DNA from: Capra hircus | Taxonomy: Eukaryota > Chordata > Mammalia > Artiodactyla > Bovidae | DNA length: 64,000 bases | NCBI RefSeq assembly: GCF_001704415.2 | Contig: NC_030820.1 | Coordinates: 39,848,036-39,912,035, forward strand | Direction: 5' to 3' | In this document: one piece after another, positions 34,440-46,937 of the stretch | Layout of the letters: each line of letters starts with the position of its first letter | Position numbering within the stretch: position 1 is the stretch's first letter | Program-made: the position numbers and the translations under genes | Notes under the pieces: generated by a model | Told to the model about the DNA's origin: nothing | Database searches by the model: none | What the model saw: the letters and a program-made list of their open reading frames with translations, nothing else

Positions 34440-35060
34440 AAATGAAGTGGAGCCAAATAAGAAGGTCTGTTTGGAGGCCAGCGAGAGGGAAAGGCAAAGT
34501 TTTTGCTTGTCAGGCCTCTGCTGCTTTAAAGAAAGAGCCGCCTCACAGGCGCGGGTGTTGGGGTCCCAGCTGTCAGCGCCATCACCCGGCCTCCAGGTGA
34601 AGACAAGGAGCCTTGTTTCCCGGGTGAAGAGAGGAGCCTTGTTCGTGACCCCTGGCCCGCGGCACCGCAGACCCCTGCCCCCCACCCCCCGCCCCGGCCT
34701 TTGTGTTGCCGCTCCTCCTCCCTCCCTCCCTCCAGACTTTGTGCGCCTTCAAGTGGCCCCCCGGAAGGGACCACCCAGGGGGCTGCACAATGGGGGCCGA
34801 GGTAGCCCCCAAAACATAGGTTTCTTGAGACAGGCCGTGAAAAGAAAAGTACTGTTTAACTATGTACGTGTTTGTCCTTTCTACCACCGTTTTGTGTGGC
34901 CAACAAAACCCCCTCCCCCGCCCCCTCGCATCTAGACTCCCCCAAGGCTGTACCCCCAGCTGTTCCAGCTGCCGGGCATCAGGCCCGAGACCCTTGCTCC
35001 TCGTTCTTGCTCCCAAGGCCCTGCTGCCTAAGTCTGCTTACATGCACGCCTTTGGATGGA
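34440..35060 (+). other. GC-rich block with CpGs and a 162-codon open frame (function unknown)
   Basis: Stands out from the A/T-rich intron by its C/G content, C-runs (GCCCCCCACCCCCCGCCCCGG) and a modest number of CpGs. An open frame from 34447 to 34935 starts MEPNKKVCLEASERERQSFC. Its composition (Pro/Arg-rich, ending in PPPPPP) and the equally open minus strand suggest the frame is a by-product of GC content. It could be a weak CpG island or an intronic regulatory element. No family recognised. Confidence 0.35.
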
Positions 35061-35329
35061 TGGTCAGGAAATTGGTATCAGAGCAAACAAATGATGCTTG
35101 CCTGATGAAACTGTTTTATCAGTCATCCTCAGAGTCAGTGGCTTGGCGCTGCTGCTGGGTGAGATGTGTCTGTAGGACCACTCAACAAAAGCTGGCAGCC
35201 GGAATTCAGTTCTCAATAGCCATTCACACCTCTGTAAAAGGATTAGCTCCGGCCAATTGTTAGCCTGTTTAAATCTTAATTTGCATCTTTATGGAGGTAG
35301 GGCTTCTCCAGGCCTCTCTGCTGCTCAGT

Positions 35330-35536
<207 letters not shown>

Positions 35537-35678
35537 CTATGGGTGGGTGGGCATCACGGGAGGTTTTCTCTTAATGGTGAAGGTGCTAAATTGCTTCAGG
35601 AAGACCTGTAAGTGACACAGATTGAATTAGCTACTTCGGTTTTGACTGACATTGGTTGGGCTTTGGTTCATTAGTTAC

Positions 35679-35761
35679 ATTAGGTTTGACCAAAAAGTCC
35701 ATTCGGATTTTTTCTTACAGCTTGCAGAAAAACTGACCAAACATTTTGGCCAACCCAATAG
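35679..35761 (+). mobile_element. Mariner-type MITE hairpin
   Basis: Terminal inverted repeats TTAGGTTTGACCAAAAAG at the left and CATTTTGGCCAACCCAATA at the right, with a short middle. These match the ends of the short mariner elements common in bovids, and the whole piece can fold into one hairpin. Confidence 0.82.
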
Positions 35762-38700
35762 TTTGCAGCAATTGTGGGTTCAGAACATGAGGTGTGTGAA
35801 TGCATTCTATTACTTCTGTTTAAACTCAGGAACCTCATGAGTCTTAGGATTTTTCAGTGTTGTTCATTGTAATCAACAAATTTCCTTGGGCATTAAATGC
35901 AGAAAAACAGACCTAGGATCTGATGGAATGATGGTTTTAAAATAATCTATTCTATCCAGACCATGTGTTCTTAGTGAAAAGGTCAAAGCCACCTTATGTT
36001 TCAAAAGGAAAGTATGACCTACCAAAACTGTGAGTTTCCAGGCGAGGATTCTGCAAGCTCTGGAATCTGATGGAGACTAGCAGGCCATGTTGCCTTCTTC
36101 CCACCCTCACGAGTGTGGGTTATTTCTCCATGACATGCTCATATCCCACCGCCACCTTTGTGCGTGATGCCTGCTTGTTGTTGCTCTTTCTGAAATAGTT
36201 TCCTCCCTAAAACTTCATTCTGGATATAACTGACTGCCTTCTGATTCTTCCATTTCCTGAAAGAGACAGTAAACATCATCCATAAAACTTTCAACAAGTA
36301 ACATTGTATTGTGTAAATTGTATAAGCAGACTCGTCCCTGCCTGGAGTCCGGGCCCACACCATGCAAAGACTGTGTCTCCTGGAGAAAATGAAACCCCAA
36401 GTCAGGCTCCTGTCACTGCAGCTGAAGCACTGCTCACCGAGTGCCCTGAAGATGACAACCAGGGCAGATGGGAAGGTCATGTGCTAGAGTCAAGGAGAAA
36501 TTTATTTTCTGTTTGCCAAGAAGTAATTCTCAGTTTGTGATACTGAAAGAAAAAGCATCTTTTCTCCCTTTATTTCTTTTTTTAAAAAAACTCTACCTTG
36601 ACTGCTCACATTAGCCTGGCATGAAGTTGCTTTCTTATAAATTATGTCCTAAATTCTGTGTGACTGAAAATGAAGCTTTCTCAGAAAGTAATTAGTTTAA
36701 ATTTAGTCAAAACATAATTTATTGCGTGCTTAAGTATTATTGGATAAAATAAAATGACGTTAAAGCAGCCATTTGTGTTACTACCAGTTGCTTGTCCTCA
36801 AGCAGGTTTGTCCTCTTGCTGGACCTCACAGAAGGCAAACGAATGGTGGGGCCCAGTGCCTTGGTGCCCGGACACCCTCTCCCTAGGAGAGAGACGGGCT
36901 GTCAGGCCAGTGCTCTTCTAGCTGAAGGGTTCTGGTAGGAATGCAAATAGAAGACATGGAAGAAATTGGGCTCTTGAATTTGAAAATGGTATTTGCATCA
37001 CACATCGTCTTTAATCTTTTAACTCTGTACATTGTGTGAATTATTTAAGTTGTTTGCAGGCAAGAGTTGATGGATATTTTGCAAACTAAAGTCTGTCCCA
37101 TGGGGAGATAAATGTTAGAAATCTTCAACTCAGAACCACTCATCTTTCGGCACATAAGGTTAGGAGTTAATCTAGGGTGGGCCATGGCTCTGTTGCGACA
37201 GTGCTGGTGGCTGTCTCACTGACCACTTTGTAGATCATTCCTTGCTGAGCCCTGGAAGCCCTGGGCCGGTGTGACACCACCGTGTAAAAACAGACTATAA
37301 CAGCACACACGTCATGAATTGTCTCATGTGGGTTTAAATCTTGTCCTGTCGTTCAGCACACAGTGTCCTTAAGAGTGCCGTCAGCATCCTGTGAAATCCC
37401 AAGTACCCTTGCTGTTCTCAACAGGCCTCTTAGTCATGTGGGGAAGACTTGTCAGATGGGGCATAGCTGGAGGACAGCACAGGGTGGGATGTTGTCTGCT
37501 TCATGCTGGAGGAACTCAGGGATAAGAAAGATCCCTGTGAAGGAGGCAGTCGGAGACACTGCCAGACAAACATGGGGGCAGCTGGTCTGAGCAGGCCTGA
37601 CATCTGGACTCAGCAGACTGCTAAAGAGGGAAGGCATTTGGCATATGATTGCTCACTGGCGCTGCCGTGGTGGTACTTGGGATGGAGATGGGGGGAGGAT
37701 GCTGGAGTCGGGGAGCATTGTCTATAAGGAGTTTATAACAGTAACCAGACCCCACTGATCGGCTTTCTCTTCTCATCATTCCTAAAAGTGGCAGAGGTAA
37801 AATACTCGTCCCTGGGGGGCACTGCCGCATTCCACCACAGCAGCATGAGCCGATGTCTGCCTAGCTCCCCTGCTGTACTTGGGTTTGCAAGGATACAGAA
37901 GCCACATCCGTTGCTCAGGGCTCACCCCTGGTCCCCCTGGTTGGAAAGTGAGTCTAGAGGCCATCTAAGCTAGAGATTTCCGAGCCCACAGCATGGCTTT
38001 GTTTATCAAGCGCAGTTTTTAACATTCTTCTGAATAGTTGCCTCATGTTAAAATCTGAGAGATGTCCTATAAAAATAAAACCAGCAATGGTGAATTTCCA
38101 GCTTCTCTTAAAAACTGGAAAGATCTAGCCTCACTGAGACACTCTGCCATGGGAGCCTGCGGTGACTAGCCCTTTAAGGTTGACACCTGCCCCAGCCTTT
38201 AGGATCCTCACCCCACCAGCGGTGGGCGTGTGGGTCCTCCCTGTCTGCCGCCCACCACTGCGCTCACATCTGCGAGCTTGTCCCCTGCCACCCAGAGCAG
38301 AGGGTTGGTCCCCTGGCCCCGCTCTCCCTCACCAACCCCGTCCACAGCTACAGCTGCCAGGAAACCAGCCATGACTCAAAAACCTACGACATTTTTCACT
38401 GTTTCTTTGCCAGAGTTTTATACTGAATCTTATTTCCTATTACTATCCAGTCACCATCCTGGCCAGCTTATCTCCTTGCTGAGCCCCACCCCCTCTTACC
38501 CTGGCTTTCCCTCGCCTTTGCCTTGCTGCCGCCTGCCTTCAGCTATGGTCTCCCTTTGTCTGCATCCTCCCCAGCACAGGGCCCTGTCCCACCTTCCTAA
38601 CCATCTTCCCCTCTACGTATCATTACTGCTCTGAAATTGCTTATCTTCGTCTTCTTAAGGGCAGGTCTTACTCTGTGAATTGGTTGATGACAAGATATAG

Positions 38701-39957
38701 CCTTCTAGGGAGAATCGGGACACAGAGTTTGCCTTCGAAAAAGCTGGTAGACATAGGTACTGCACATCCCATGGGCAAAGAGGTTTGGGGCAGCTGAGGT
38801 CAGGCAATGAGGACCACATGGGCCACAGGCTCAGGGTTTAGACAAGAGCTGGGACTTGGCCTGGAGCTGGGGGTGCCAGCAGAGGGGCCTAGAGTCCAGA
38901 ACAAGGCTTGAATCTGGGGACCAGTTCTGTTTCCTGCCCAGGGTGAAGGCCTGCTCCGGGTGGGGCGGCGGTGGGGGTGGGAGGGAGGCCTCCAGTGTAC
39001 AGATGGAGCAGGTCTTTTTCACCCTTGTATCATCAGGCACATGGCCATCAAATAGATTGAGTAACTTAGCCCAACCATTAGATCTCTCCAACCGTTATAC
39101 TGATTACAAATTAGTAATACTTTGCTATGAACATTGCTTTTTAAGTTGCTTCATTTTCCTGTTGGGGAATGTGTTGTATATTGCCAGCTACATATATGAT
39201 CAGTTTCTTTAAAGGAAAAGTATTTTGTCTTTGATGTCTTCTCCCATGACTCTTTAGAATCATGCAAACAGTCTTTTTTTTTTTTTTTTAAGGAATTTAC
39301 TAACCAAGCTCTTTGGAGACTGTTGTGACCCTGACAGACTTAACCTAGAACAGTTAACACTCCACCAGTGTCCCTGTGGACTGCAAATAGATGACAAGGG
39401 CTAAATCCCTCTTTCCACTCCTTCCTGTTCTTTCTAAAAATAAAGAAAATTTCATTGCAATGGGATCTGAATGGAGAAATAATAGTCATTTTTTCTGCAT
39501 TCAGAAATAGAGGACGTAACCTCTACTTCAGCCAGCAGTTTTCAATTTCTTAGCAGTGACAATTTAAGTAAATTTCATATGAGTGGAGGAGATCTAACTT
39601 TGTTATGATTGACAATGTGAAATTAGCCTTTTCAGCTGTTCAGATTATCTGGTGTTCCTATCAGTTAGGTGGGATGTGCAGTGAGATTGCACAGCTGTGG
39701 ATGTGAACCTCACTGAAGTCTGAAAAGGGTTAAAAGCCACTTCCTCTGATGGATTTAAAACAGCCACCTTTGCAGACAAGTTTTTCAAACCACCCCGTTT
39801 TGCATCTTTGTCAAGAGACAGTCTAGTTGCTACGTCTTTATGTTTAGATTATATTACAGATATATTTCAATAAACCATGAAGAGCCACCATAGATTCTAG
39901 AAGCTGACCGTCTGGGCTCAAATAAACATCTCCTGCGGCACCTGTTTTATTTTATAG
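35762..39957 (+). other. KIZ: KIZ intron 6, third part
   Basis: About 4.2 kb almost free of recognisable repeats. It alternates between A/T-rich blocks (36480-37100, 39100-39950) and GC-richer blocks (37150-38990). Short open frames occur on both strands, none with a recognised family. A T-run lies at about 39275. This is the cleanest single-copy part of the intron, hence the likeliest place for conserved regulatory DNA. Confidence 0.65.
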
Positions 39958-40071
39958 GCTCTGTAATCACAGTGACATCCTACAAGAAGGCCCTGATGCC
40001 TGCGGAGCCGGTGTCCTTCACCAGCTCCCGCGACTCTGCCCTGGGGGTGGCAGTGACAAAGAGCAAGTCAG
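39958..40071 (+). other. Exon-like island, 114 nt, product unidentified
   Basis: Preceded by a good acceptor (CCTGTTTTATTTTATAG) and followed by a good donor (TCAG/GTATGA). One frame (phase 1-1) reads SVITVTSYKKALMPAEPVSF then TSSRDSALGVAVTKSKS, with G or C at 28 of 37 third codon positions, unlike the intron around it. A second frame, phase 2-2, is also open and would join exon 6 to exon 7 in frame, adding 38 residues (LCNHSDILQEGPDACGAGVL and so on). I do not recognise either peptide. It may be a cassette exon of KIZ, an exon of another overlapping transcript, or a chance island. Confidence 0.4.
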
Positions 40072-40534
40072 GTATGACAGTCGTCAGATTGCTGCTGTGG
40101 TGGGTAGGCCCTTCTCGTTCCCAGATAAGGGTGGAAAAACACTGCTGTACACAGTCAGCTCTGTGCTGGGCACCCGGAGCATCGATTTAACTGTGGCCTC
40201 ACCATCTACTTCTTTGTGAATGTATTTGTTTCTCATTGTTAATTGGATACATCTGCTCAATCCCTGCTCATATATCTTGCTCAGTCCCTGCACATGTATC
40301 TGCTGAACCCCTGCCCATAGCAACATTTTAAGGCATACTGGTGGGGAGGGAACATGGGTAAGCTCAGTCTCACATGTTCACATAACTTGGTGAACACCCA
40401 GGTGGTAGTCTAGCAGAACCTTGCACTGGACAGGTATCTTTGCCAGATCCAAACCCCAGATGGGTCCCTGCATTTCCAAGGTCATGCTGGTGATGCAGGC
40501 CTCTGATGAATATAGTTCCTGTACCAACAGCCTC

Positions 40535-40680
40535 AGCACATCCTGGAAGCTTGTTAGAAATGCGCGTTCTTGGGTCCCACCCCAGATCCACTGAACCAGG
40601 GGTCTGGAGGTGGGGCCCTGCCATCTGGGCTTGAATGTGTGCTTACCTCTGCTCCCTCAAGTGTGAGAACGCTGCTCCAG
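40535..40680 (+). mobile_element. MER5A-like hAT element fragment
   Basis: GCTTGTTAGAAATGCGCGTTC, then GGGTCCCACCCCAGATCCACTGAA, then GGAGGTGGGGCCCTGCCATCTG, then AGTGTGAGAACGCTGCT follow the MER5A order. Old and diverged. Confidence 0.65.
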
Positions 40681-42336
40681 CCATGTGCCTTCAGTGGCTC
40701 AAAAGCAGGCATGAGCAAGTGGGGTTAATCGTTTGCAGGGTGGTTGGCACATATGAGTCATGGTTCTTTCTGAATCAGTCAGAAATCTATCCCTCCACAC
40801 ACCTTCTCCTCACTCTGGGTGTCTTGTCAGGGCCTCAGAAGCTTTATGCAATCTGGGCTTCTGAATTAAATTCACAGCATTGCAGATAGATAATATGTGT
40901 AGTGGTTTCTCCAGTGCTGCCCCTGGTAGGTGCCTAATTCATGGGTGCATGAATGTTACCAGTGTCCTTACCCTGGTTTTTATTTGGAGGACTGACTGAA
41001 GTGAACTCCCCTCACTGAAGTCTGTCCCCACCATTTTCTAGCCAAGAACAAATGGTTGCTCAAGTGTGGTCCGCCCACCTGAAAGGGCCTTGTCTGGCCG
41101 GGAGAGTGAGATGGCTTTCAGGTCTGGCTGTCTTACATCTGGTGTCAGCTGTCCTCTCTGTGTGTCATGCAGACTCTATTGTATAAGGATATAAACAGGC
41201 AGGATAACGTGGTTTTCAGAGTGGAATTCGGCATAAATCCGTAAATCCGAATCGGGTCCCTTCAGGGCGTGAGGAGCCATCAGGGTAATGGTCTCTAAAA
41301 GGACCTTGTCCCAAGAAAACATGGCTGATCACAGGATTCCATCCCACAGATCGCAGAGTGAAGGTCACCAGTGCTGAACGTGTTTACATCCGCTTCTGAA
41401 TCTTGCTGTGATCTCCACACTACAGAGAATGTGGGACTTGCCCGTCCTGGTCAGTAGCTTTCCAGCTTACAGCAGTGAAGGGTGATGCATGGAAATCCTC
41501 TTTCATGTTTTTTATCATGCGAAGTGAAGATAAAGGCAGTCTTAAAATGCCCTTTACAAGGGTAGGAGAAGCTGGCTAGGGAGGAGTCTCTCTGGCCATT
41601 TGGTGATTGTATGCAGTAAGGCTCTTCAGCTGGACCCCCCACTTCTTTCTCACCGTCTTCTGTGTCTGTTGATATACTGTTTGGCATAAACCACAGTGGT
41701 GGTATGTCGCATGAAGGCATATACGCATTTATAATTCTCTCTGTGGACTGAGTTGTTAGACTAGGTGATTCATCATGTGACTCTCTTAACCTGGGCTGCC
41801 AGACTGTGGCATGGTGATAAGATATGCCATCTCCATCGACTTGGCCTGCGTTTGTTACAGTTTCTCAACATGCATAAATAGAGCGTCCATTCCCATTATG
41901 AGAGGTTGTGTTTTCCATGACTATTGATCTACAGTTATGTATAAATCAGCCTTCCAAGAAGAAATGATCTTTCTTTATGACCAACACAAATTTTAAAATT
42001 AATATCTGAAGCCTTCGGAACTGTGTCTCTGCCACAGTCATTTTTTAAAGCCAGATAAAGAAGTCAGGAATGGTTCCTGAAGTCACTGTTGTGGTCTATT
42101 ATAATCAGAATTACCCCGTGTGATGACTGAGGATGCTGTTTCTTGCACACTGATTGCCACTGCCTCCCTCTCTAGCCTCAGAAAAAGCCCCAGGTGTCTA
42201 CCTGACCTTTGAGAGACAGGCAGTCAGGTCTTAGCTGCCAGTCCTTCCTAACAGGTCTTAATCCCGGCATCACGCTCCCCTGCCCTCCGCATGTTCACCA
42301 CCTCCTGTGCCCTCAGTGCCCAGGAGGTATTCCTAG

Positions 42337-42513
42337 TGCTATGCTTAGTCACTCAGTCATGTCCAGCTCTTTGCGACCCCATGGACTGTAGCCCACCAGG
42401 CTCCTCTGTCCATGAAATTCTCCAGGCAGGAATACTGGAGTGGGTTGCCATGCTCTCCTCCAGGGGATCTTCGCAACCCAGGGATTGAACCCAGGTCTTC
42501 TGCATTACAGGCA
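42337..42513 (-). mobile_element. Bov-tA SINE, antisense
   Basis: Starts TGCTATGCTTAGTCACTCAG, contains GGGATTGAACCCAGGTCTTC at the tRNA-like end. Flanked by AGGTATTCCTAG (42325-42336) and AGGTATTGCTAG (42514-42525), a 12-bp duplication with one mismatch. Confidence 0.93.
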
Positions 42514-44565
42514 AGGTATTGCTAGGTATTTCCCTAAATGGGGTGTTCCTATCTGCCAGGGAGAGCCCTTAGACCGAAGCTGTCAGCTGGTCCTTCCAGA
42601 AACACAGATTTGAAGAGAATCATCTACTTCTGTTTCTCAATTGCTAGTGACATTGATGTCAACTGGGCAGAATGGGAAGACTCTAACATCGTATGGACTC
42701 CTGAAAGCCTGTAAATAGAGCCGTGTTTTGTGTGGCCATGGCCCTGCTTGTGCCCCTGACCAAACCTTGGCAAGCAACATCTTTGCTTCCGTTCCATCCA
42801 GAAAATGGGACACCTGGTCCACAGCATAGATTGGAAAGATAGATTTCTGAATTCTCTATCACAAAAAGAAGCCTCTTCAAAGAAAAAAGGACAAAACCCA
42901 TTCCTATCATCATTATTATTGTTATTACTGATTTTTGTTTTACCTGGGAATAAATGTTGTAAGACCTTCATGTGAAAGGCTTACTGTTACTAGTAAGTTG
43001 TTATTTTAGACAATTATGAGTTTTTAAAATATGATGCATGTCATTCGAGGCAGTCGATTTTTTAAAAATTGTTCTTTATTTCCTCCTGGAAAATATATTT
43101 TAACATAAAAGTGATTATTTAATCACTTTGTCTTCTATAGAAACTGTAATGAGACTACCCATGATTTTATGTCTTCCAGGTGCAATTAATTGTCTCTGTC
43201 CGTTGCTCCTTTCAGATACATTCACCCCATTGTGCTCTCAAACTAATGCTGAAAAATTTTCAGGTTTATAGGATTTGGAGTATAGTATGTAGAATCTATT
43301 TTATTCTGCTTATGTTCAGAATAAAATTCAAGATATTTATTATTTTGTCTGCATTTAAAACTTTGGTCAGATTACCCATCTGTTGTAAATCAGTTATAGT
43401 TAGGAAATGCTGGTACCTTTGCTTAAATTGCAGTTTCCTCATTGGAAACCATTATAAGTATATGAAATTAATTATAGACTTTAAAATCTATTTTTAATTA
43501 GAGGAGTATATAATTGAGCTGACATCATGCTTTGGTTTTTTTTTCCTATGTGATGTTGATACTAGAAACTTTGCAAAGTGAAGTGGACAGAAGAGGAAAA
43601 AACTTCTTTAAGTCCTCTGAACTGCTCTGTAGATGTTCTAATTCTGTCTGTTTGAGTAGAACCAGGGGCAGGACTCCATGCAGGGTCCACCATAGCCCAA
43701 ACCCTCCTGGGTTCCAGGTGTTGGCTTAGCCACTCAGAAGTCACAGATTCTGATGCTGTTTCTCCTCCAGAAGTTCATTTGCTTTTTGAGCCTGTGGGTT
43801 TTCTCCTTTTATGAAGCAAGTGTAATAATTACAGAAAACCTCAGCTAGTGCTTTCGTACCAGGACACAAAGGATGGTTACAGTTGGAAGAGGTGTTAGTA
43901 ACCAGAGTCTTGCCCTTGGCTTTGCTTCTGCAGAAACCATGTGTCTCAGTCACCAGTGGCTGGTGTCTGATAAGTCAGTGCATCCCAACTAACTCATCCT
44001 CATTAAACTTGTTTTCAAGTTGAATTCAACCTAACTAAATATGCTTTCTAGATAGAAACAATTGATTTTACTCATTATGAGAAATATACGTGCTGACTAG
44101 ACTAGAATTTGACAATGGCCCGTGTGTGCGTTTTCCTAGGAGGGAAATCACTGTAAACCCAGATGCAAATGCAAAGGGTAACTCATTGACATAGAACAGA
44201 ACAGAGGACTTGGAAGCTTTATGACGTTGGTGAGGCCTAGATGTCACCAGGAGAGACAAGTTGCTCAAGGGGCTTCCTACCAGACCAGCCAGGAACCTTG
44301 GAACCATCTGGGGAAGTTTTTAAATAAGTTCAAGGATTCCAGTGATCCCACTTTATTCAAGTCTTGGGGAAAAGCAAGGGTTAGGTCAGGCCAAATCTTA
44401 TAACAATTAAGATTTCTTTTTAAAGGTTCTGAATTACACCTAGACTTTTTCCCCATTTTATTATGAAAATTTCCAAACATACAGAAAAGTGAGAAAAACT
44501 GTAATGCCAACATACCTACCATCCAGCTTCTACCATTGACATTTTATTACACTCCCAAATCTATT

Positions 44566-44590
44566 TTCCATCCATCCATCCATCCATCAA
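44566..44590 (+). repeat. (CATC)n microsatellite
   Basis: Five to six CATC units beside an L1-like fragment. Confidence 0.85.
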
Positions 44591-44673
44591 TTCCAATCTG
44601 TTATTTTTATGCATTTCCAAGTAAGTTACACATATTAGTACACAGATTTTTAGTATATACTTGGACATGTTTT

Positions 44674-44801
44674 GGAGAAGGAAATGGCAACCCACTCCGG
44701 TACTCTTACCTGGAAAATCCCATGGATGGAGAAGCCTGATAGGCTACAGTCCATGGGGTAGCAAAGGGCTGGACATGACTGAGCAACTTGACTTTCACTT
44801 T
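44674..44801 (+). mobile_element. Bov-A SINE unit
   Basis: GAGAAGGAAATGGCAACCCACTCCGG through GCCTGATAGGCTACAGTCC to GACATGACTGAGCAACTTGACTTTCACTT. GACATGTTT occurs just before and just after, a probable target-site duplication. Confidence 0.9.
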
Positions 44802-45589
44802 GACATGTTTAAACATCTACAGAAGTAGGCGTGAATATAATGAAGTCCCACGTACCCTCTCCCAGACCCACAGTTGTCAACATTTTGCTAATCTTGTTTT
44901 ATCTCTTTCCCTCACCCACACTTTTTCTTCATTAGTTTAAAACAGACAACATTTTTTTCCTCTCACAAATACATCTCTAACATACAAGTATTTAATACTT
45001 GACCACTTAAGAAAATTCTTTGTTACCTAGTCCTTGTCAGTTTGCTTTGGTTTTCTGAAAAGCAGTCTGTCTACATTTGCAGTCTTTGAATCAGGATCCA
45101 AATGTAAACTATAAACTGCTGGTTGGCTCGGGATCCAGAATTATATTCCAGGCAGCTTATTCTGGCAGAACGCCATCACAGGCAGTGCTGGTCCTTCTTA
45201 CTTCACCTCCTCAGGCGGCACGTGACTGCTCGTCCCTTCGTGTGTGCTCCCTGGACTGGGCTGAGGACTTGAGCACTGGCAGACGGGTGCCTCTGATTCA
45301 AAGCTTCCATTATGCAGTTTCCTCAACATTATGATCATTTCCTAGGTGCATTCATTAATTTGGACTTCGAAAACAGTGACTTTTCTAATGCAGCCCTTTC
45401 TTTGCATCTATTAATTGAAAACACTTTTCCCATCAACTACTTGGTAACTCTTTTTTTTTTTTTTAATTTGTTTTTTTTTGTTGTTGACCACAAAGGCAGG
45501 ACAAATGCTTGACTCCATCCCTTTCTTTAATCAGTTTCCAGAATAACAAATTGTTTCTCTAGCAGCATCCAAAGGTTGGTTTGTTGATA

Positions 45590-45960
45590 CTTTGGTGGTA
45601 AAAACACACATAAACATAACGTTTACCACCTTAACCATTTTAAGTGTACAGTTCAGTAGCATTAAGTACATTCACATTTTTGTGCATCAGATCTCTAGAG
45701 CTTTGTCATCTTATAGAACTGGAGCTCTGTCCCCATTAAACAAGTCCCCAGTCCTCCTTCCCCTAGCCCCTGGCAGCCACCACTCTACTCTGCCTCTGAA
45801 TTTGACTATTCTCGGCATCTTATGTAAGTGGAATCATACTGCTTTTTTGTGACTGGCTTATATAATGGAGTAGAATGTCATGTTGTAGTACATCTATGTT
45901 GTAGTCTGCGACAAAGATTTCCTTCCTTTTCCAGGCTGAATCCAAAGGTTTTTTTATTAT
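45590..45960 (-). mobile_element. Old L1 3' end, antisense
   Basis: ACCATTTTAAGTGTACAGTTCAGTAGCATTAAGTACATTCAC and GCATCTTATGTAAGTGGAATCATACTG are reversed words of old L1 3' ends. Diverged. Confidence 0.65.
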
Positions 45961-46399
45961 TTATCTTTTAAATGAACTCATGTATTTTTATACATGCACC
46001 ACGTTCCAGTCCATATTAATCATTGTTCTTTTGGCTCTCACACTATCTCGTCTTTGGCCAGTGGGTGCCTCTTCAGCACAACCCCTGAGACCTGTTCACA
46101 CAGCTCAGGGTCTGAGAACTTCTTCACTTCCTGGGACAAGGTGCTCCAGGCTCATCTGATGTGTTTCCTGCCTCCGGCCTGAAATATAGCATATTTTTCC
46201 TTCTGTTTAGTATCTAAATACTATATTATAGGCAGCAATATAGGCTTACGTTGGACTTTTTCCTAATAGTAACTTATTAAAAAAAATATTGAATGCACTG
46301 CAAGAGTATAATAAGAATAAACTAATTGAGGTGGAGATACGAACTGTTGTTTTGCTTTACATTTAAGAGGAGCCTGACCACCTCTGCACTAGTTAGAAA

Positions 46400-46575
46400 C
46401 AGTGGCCACACATCAGAATTGCTCTGAGAGTCTTAAAGAAAGTCTCAATTTGCTGGGTTCCCCCCCACCAGACTAGTTTTCCTGAACTCTGAAGCAGTGG
46501 TGTGAAGTACCTAGATGATGCAAAACCCCCCGGGTGGTCCCAGGGTGCAGACAGAGTTGAGAATGCTGATCTATC
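46400..46575 (+). mobile_element. MER5-like element fragment
   Basis: CACATCAGAATTGCTCTGAGAG through CTGAACTCTGAAGCAGTGG to GGGTGCAGACAGAGTTGAGAATGCTGATC has the order of a diverged MER5-type hAT repeat. Confidence 0.5.
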
Positions 46576-46786
46576 AATGATATCATAACTAAAATAAAAT
46601 GAAAGTTAACCCCCAAAAAGAAACCTGAACTCTGGAAATCCCCTTATCCCAGATTATATCAGGTTCCAGACTTCTGTGTAAACTGTCTTCTGCTATCATG
46701 ATTGTGGGGACCTTTAACAATAAAGGAGACTCATAAGTCACCCAGCATTGCACATGTCTAATGGGACTCCTAATTGTGTTTCATAG

Positions 46787-46937
46787 GTTTGAACAAGCAC
46801 CAGCCTCAGGCTTATTAAGGACACGATCGGGTCAACATACTGCCACCCTGAAAGGACATGATACTTCTGTCCAAGAAGAGGAAATAGCAAAGCTGTCTGA
46901 AGTTTTCCTGGTCAGTAAACTGGACCAGAGGACAAAG
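46787..46937 (+). CDS. KIZ: KIZ exon 7 (coding, 151 nt)
   Basis: The first base completes the Glu codon begun in exon 6. The peptide then reads FEQAPASGLLRTRSGQHTAT, LKGHDTSVQEEEIAKLSEVF and LVSKLDQRTK. It aligns with the human block GQHVATLKEHDNSVKEEATA but diverges on both sides, particularly after EEE. Acceptor TTGTGTTTCATAG is good; donor AAG/GTTAAT is weak. The frame joins exon 8 exactly (phase 0). The weak donor and the extra residues LSEVFLVSKLDQRTK leave some doubt about the precise 3' boundary, but no better GT fits the phase. Confidence 0.88.

Larger units (their letters stand above)
40072..46786 (+). other. KIZ: KIZ intron 6, last part
   Basis: Contains a MER5-like DNA transposon scrap (40535-40680), a Bov-tA (42337-42513), a CATC microsatellite, a Bov-A SINE (44674-44801), L1-like 3' sequence (44450-44660, 45590-45960) and another MER5-like scrap (46400-46575). 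The stretches 40700-42320 and 42530-44440 show no gene or repeat that I can assign. The intron ends in TGTGTTTCATAG. Confidence 0.7.

Noticed and set aside
34447..34935. 162-codon frame as a protein-coding gene
   Set aside because: GC-rich composition, Pro/Arg bias, simultaneous open frames on the other strand and no recognisable domain; kept only as part of a GC-rich block.
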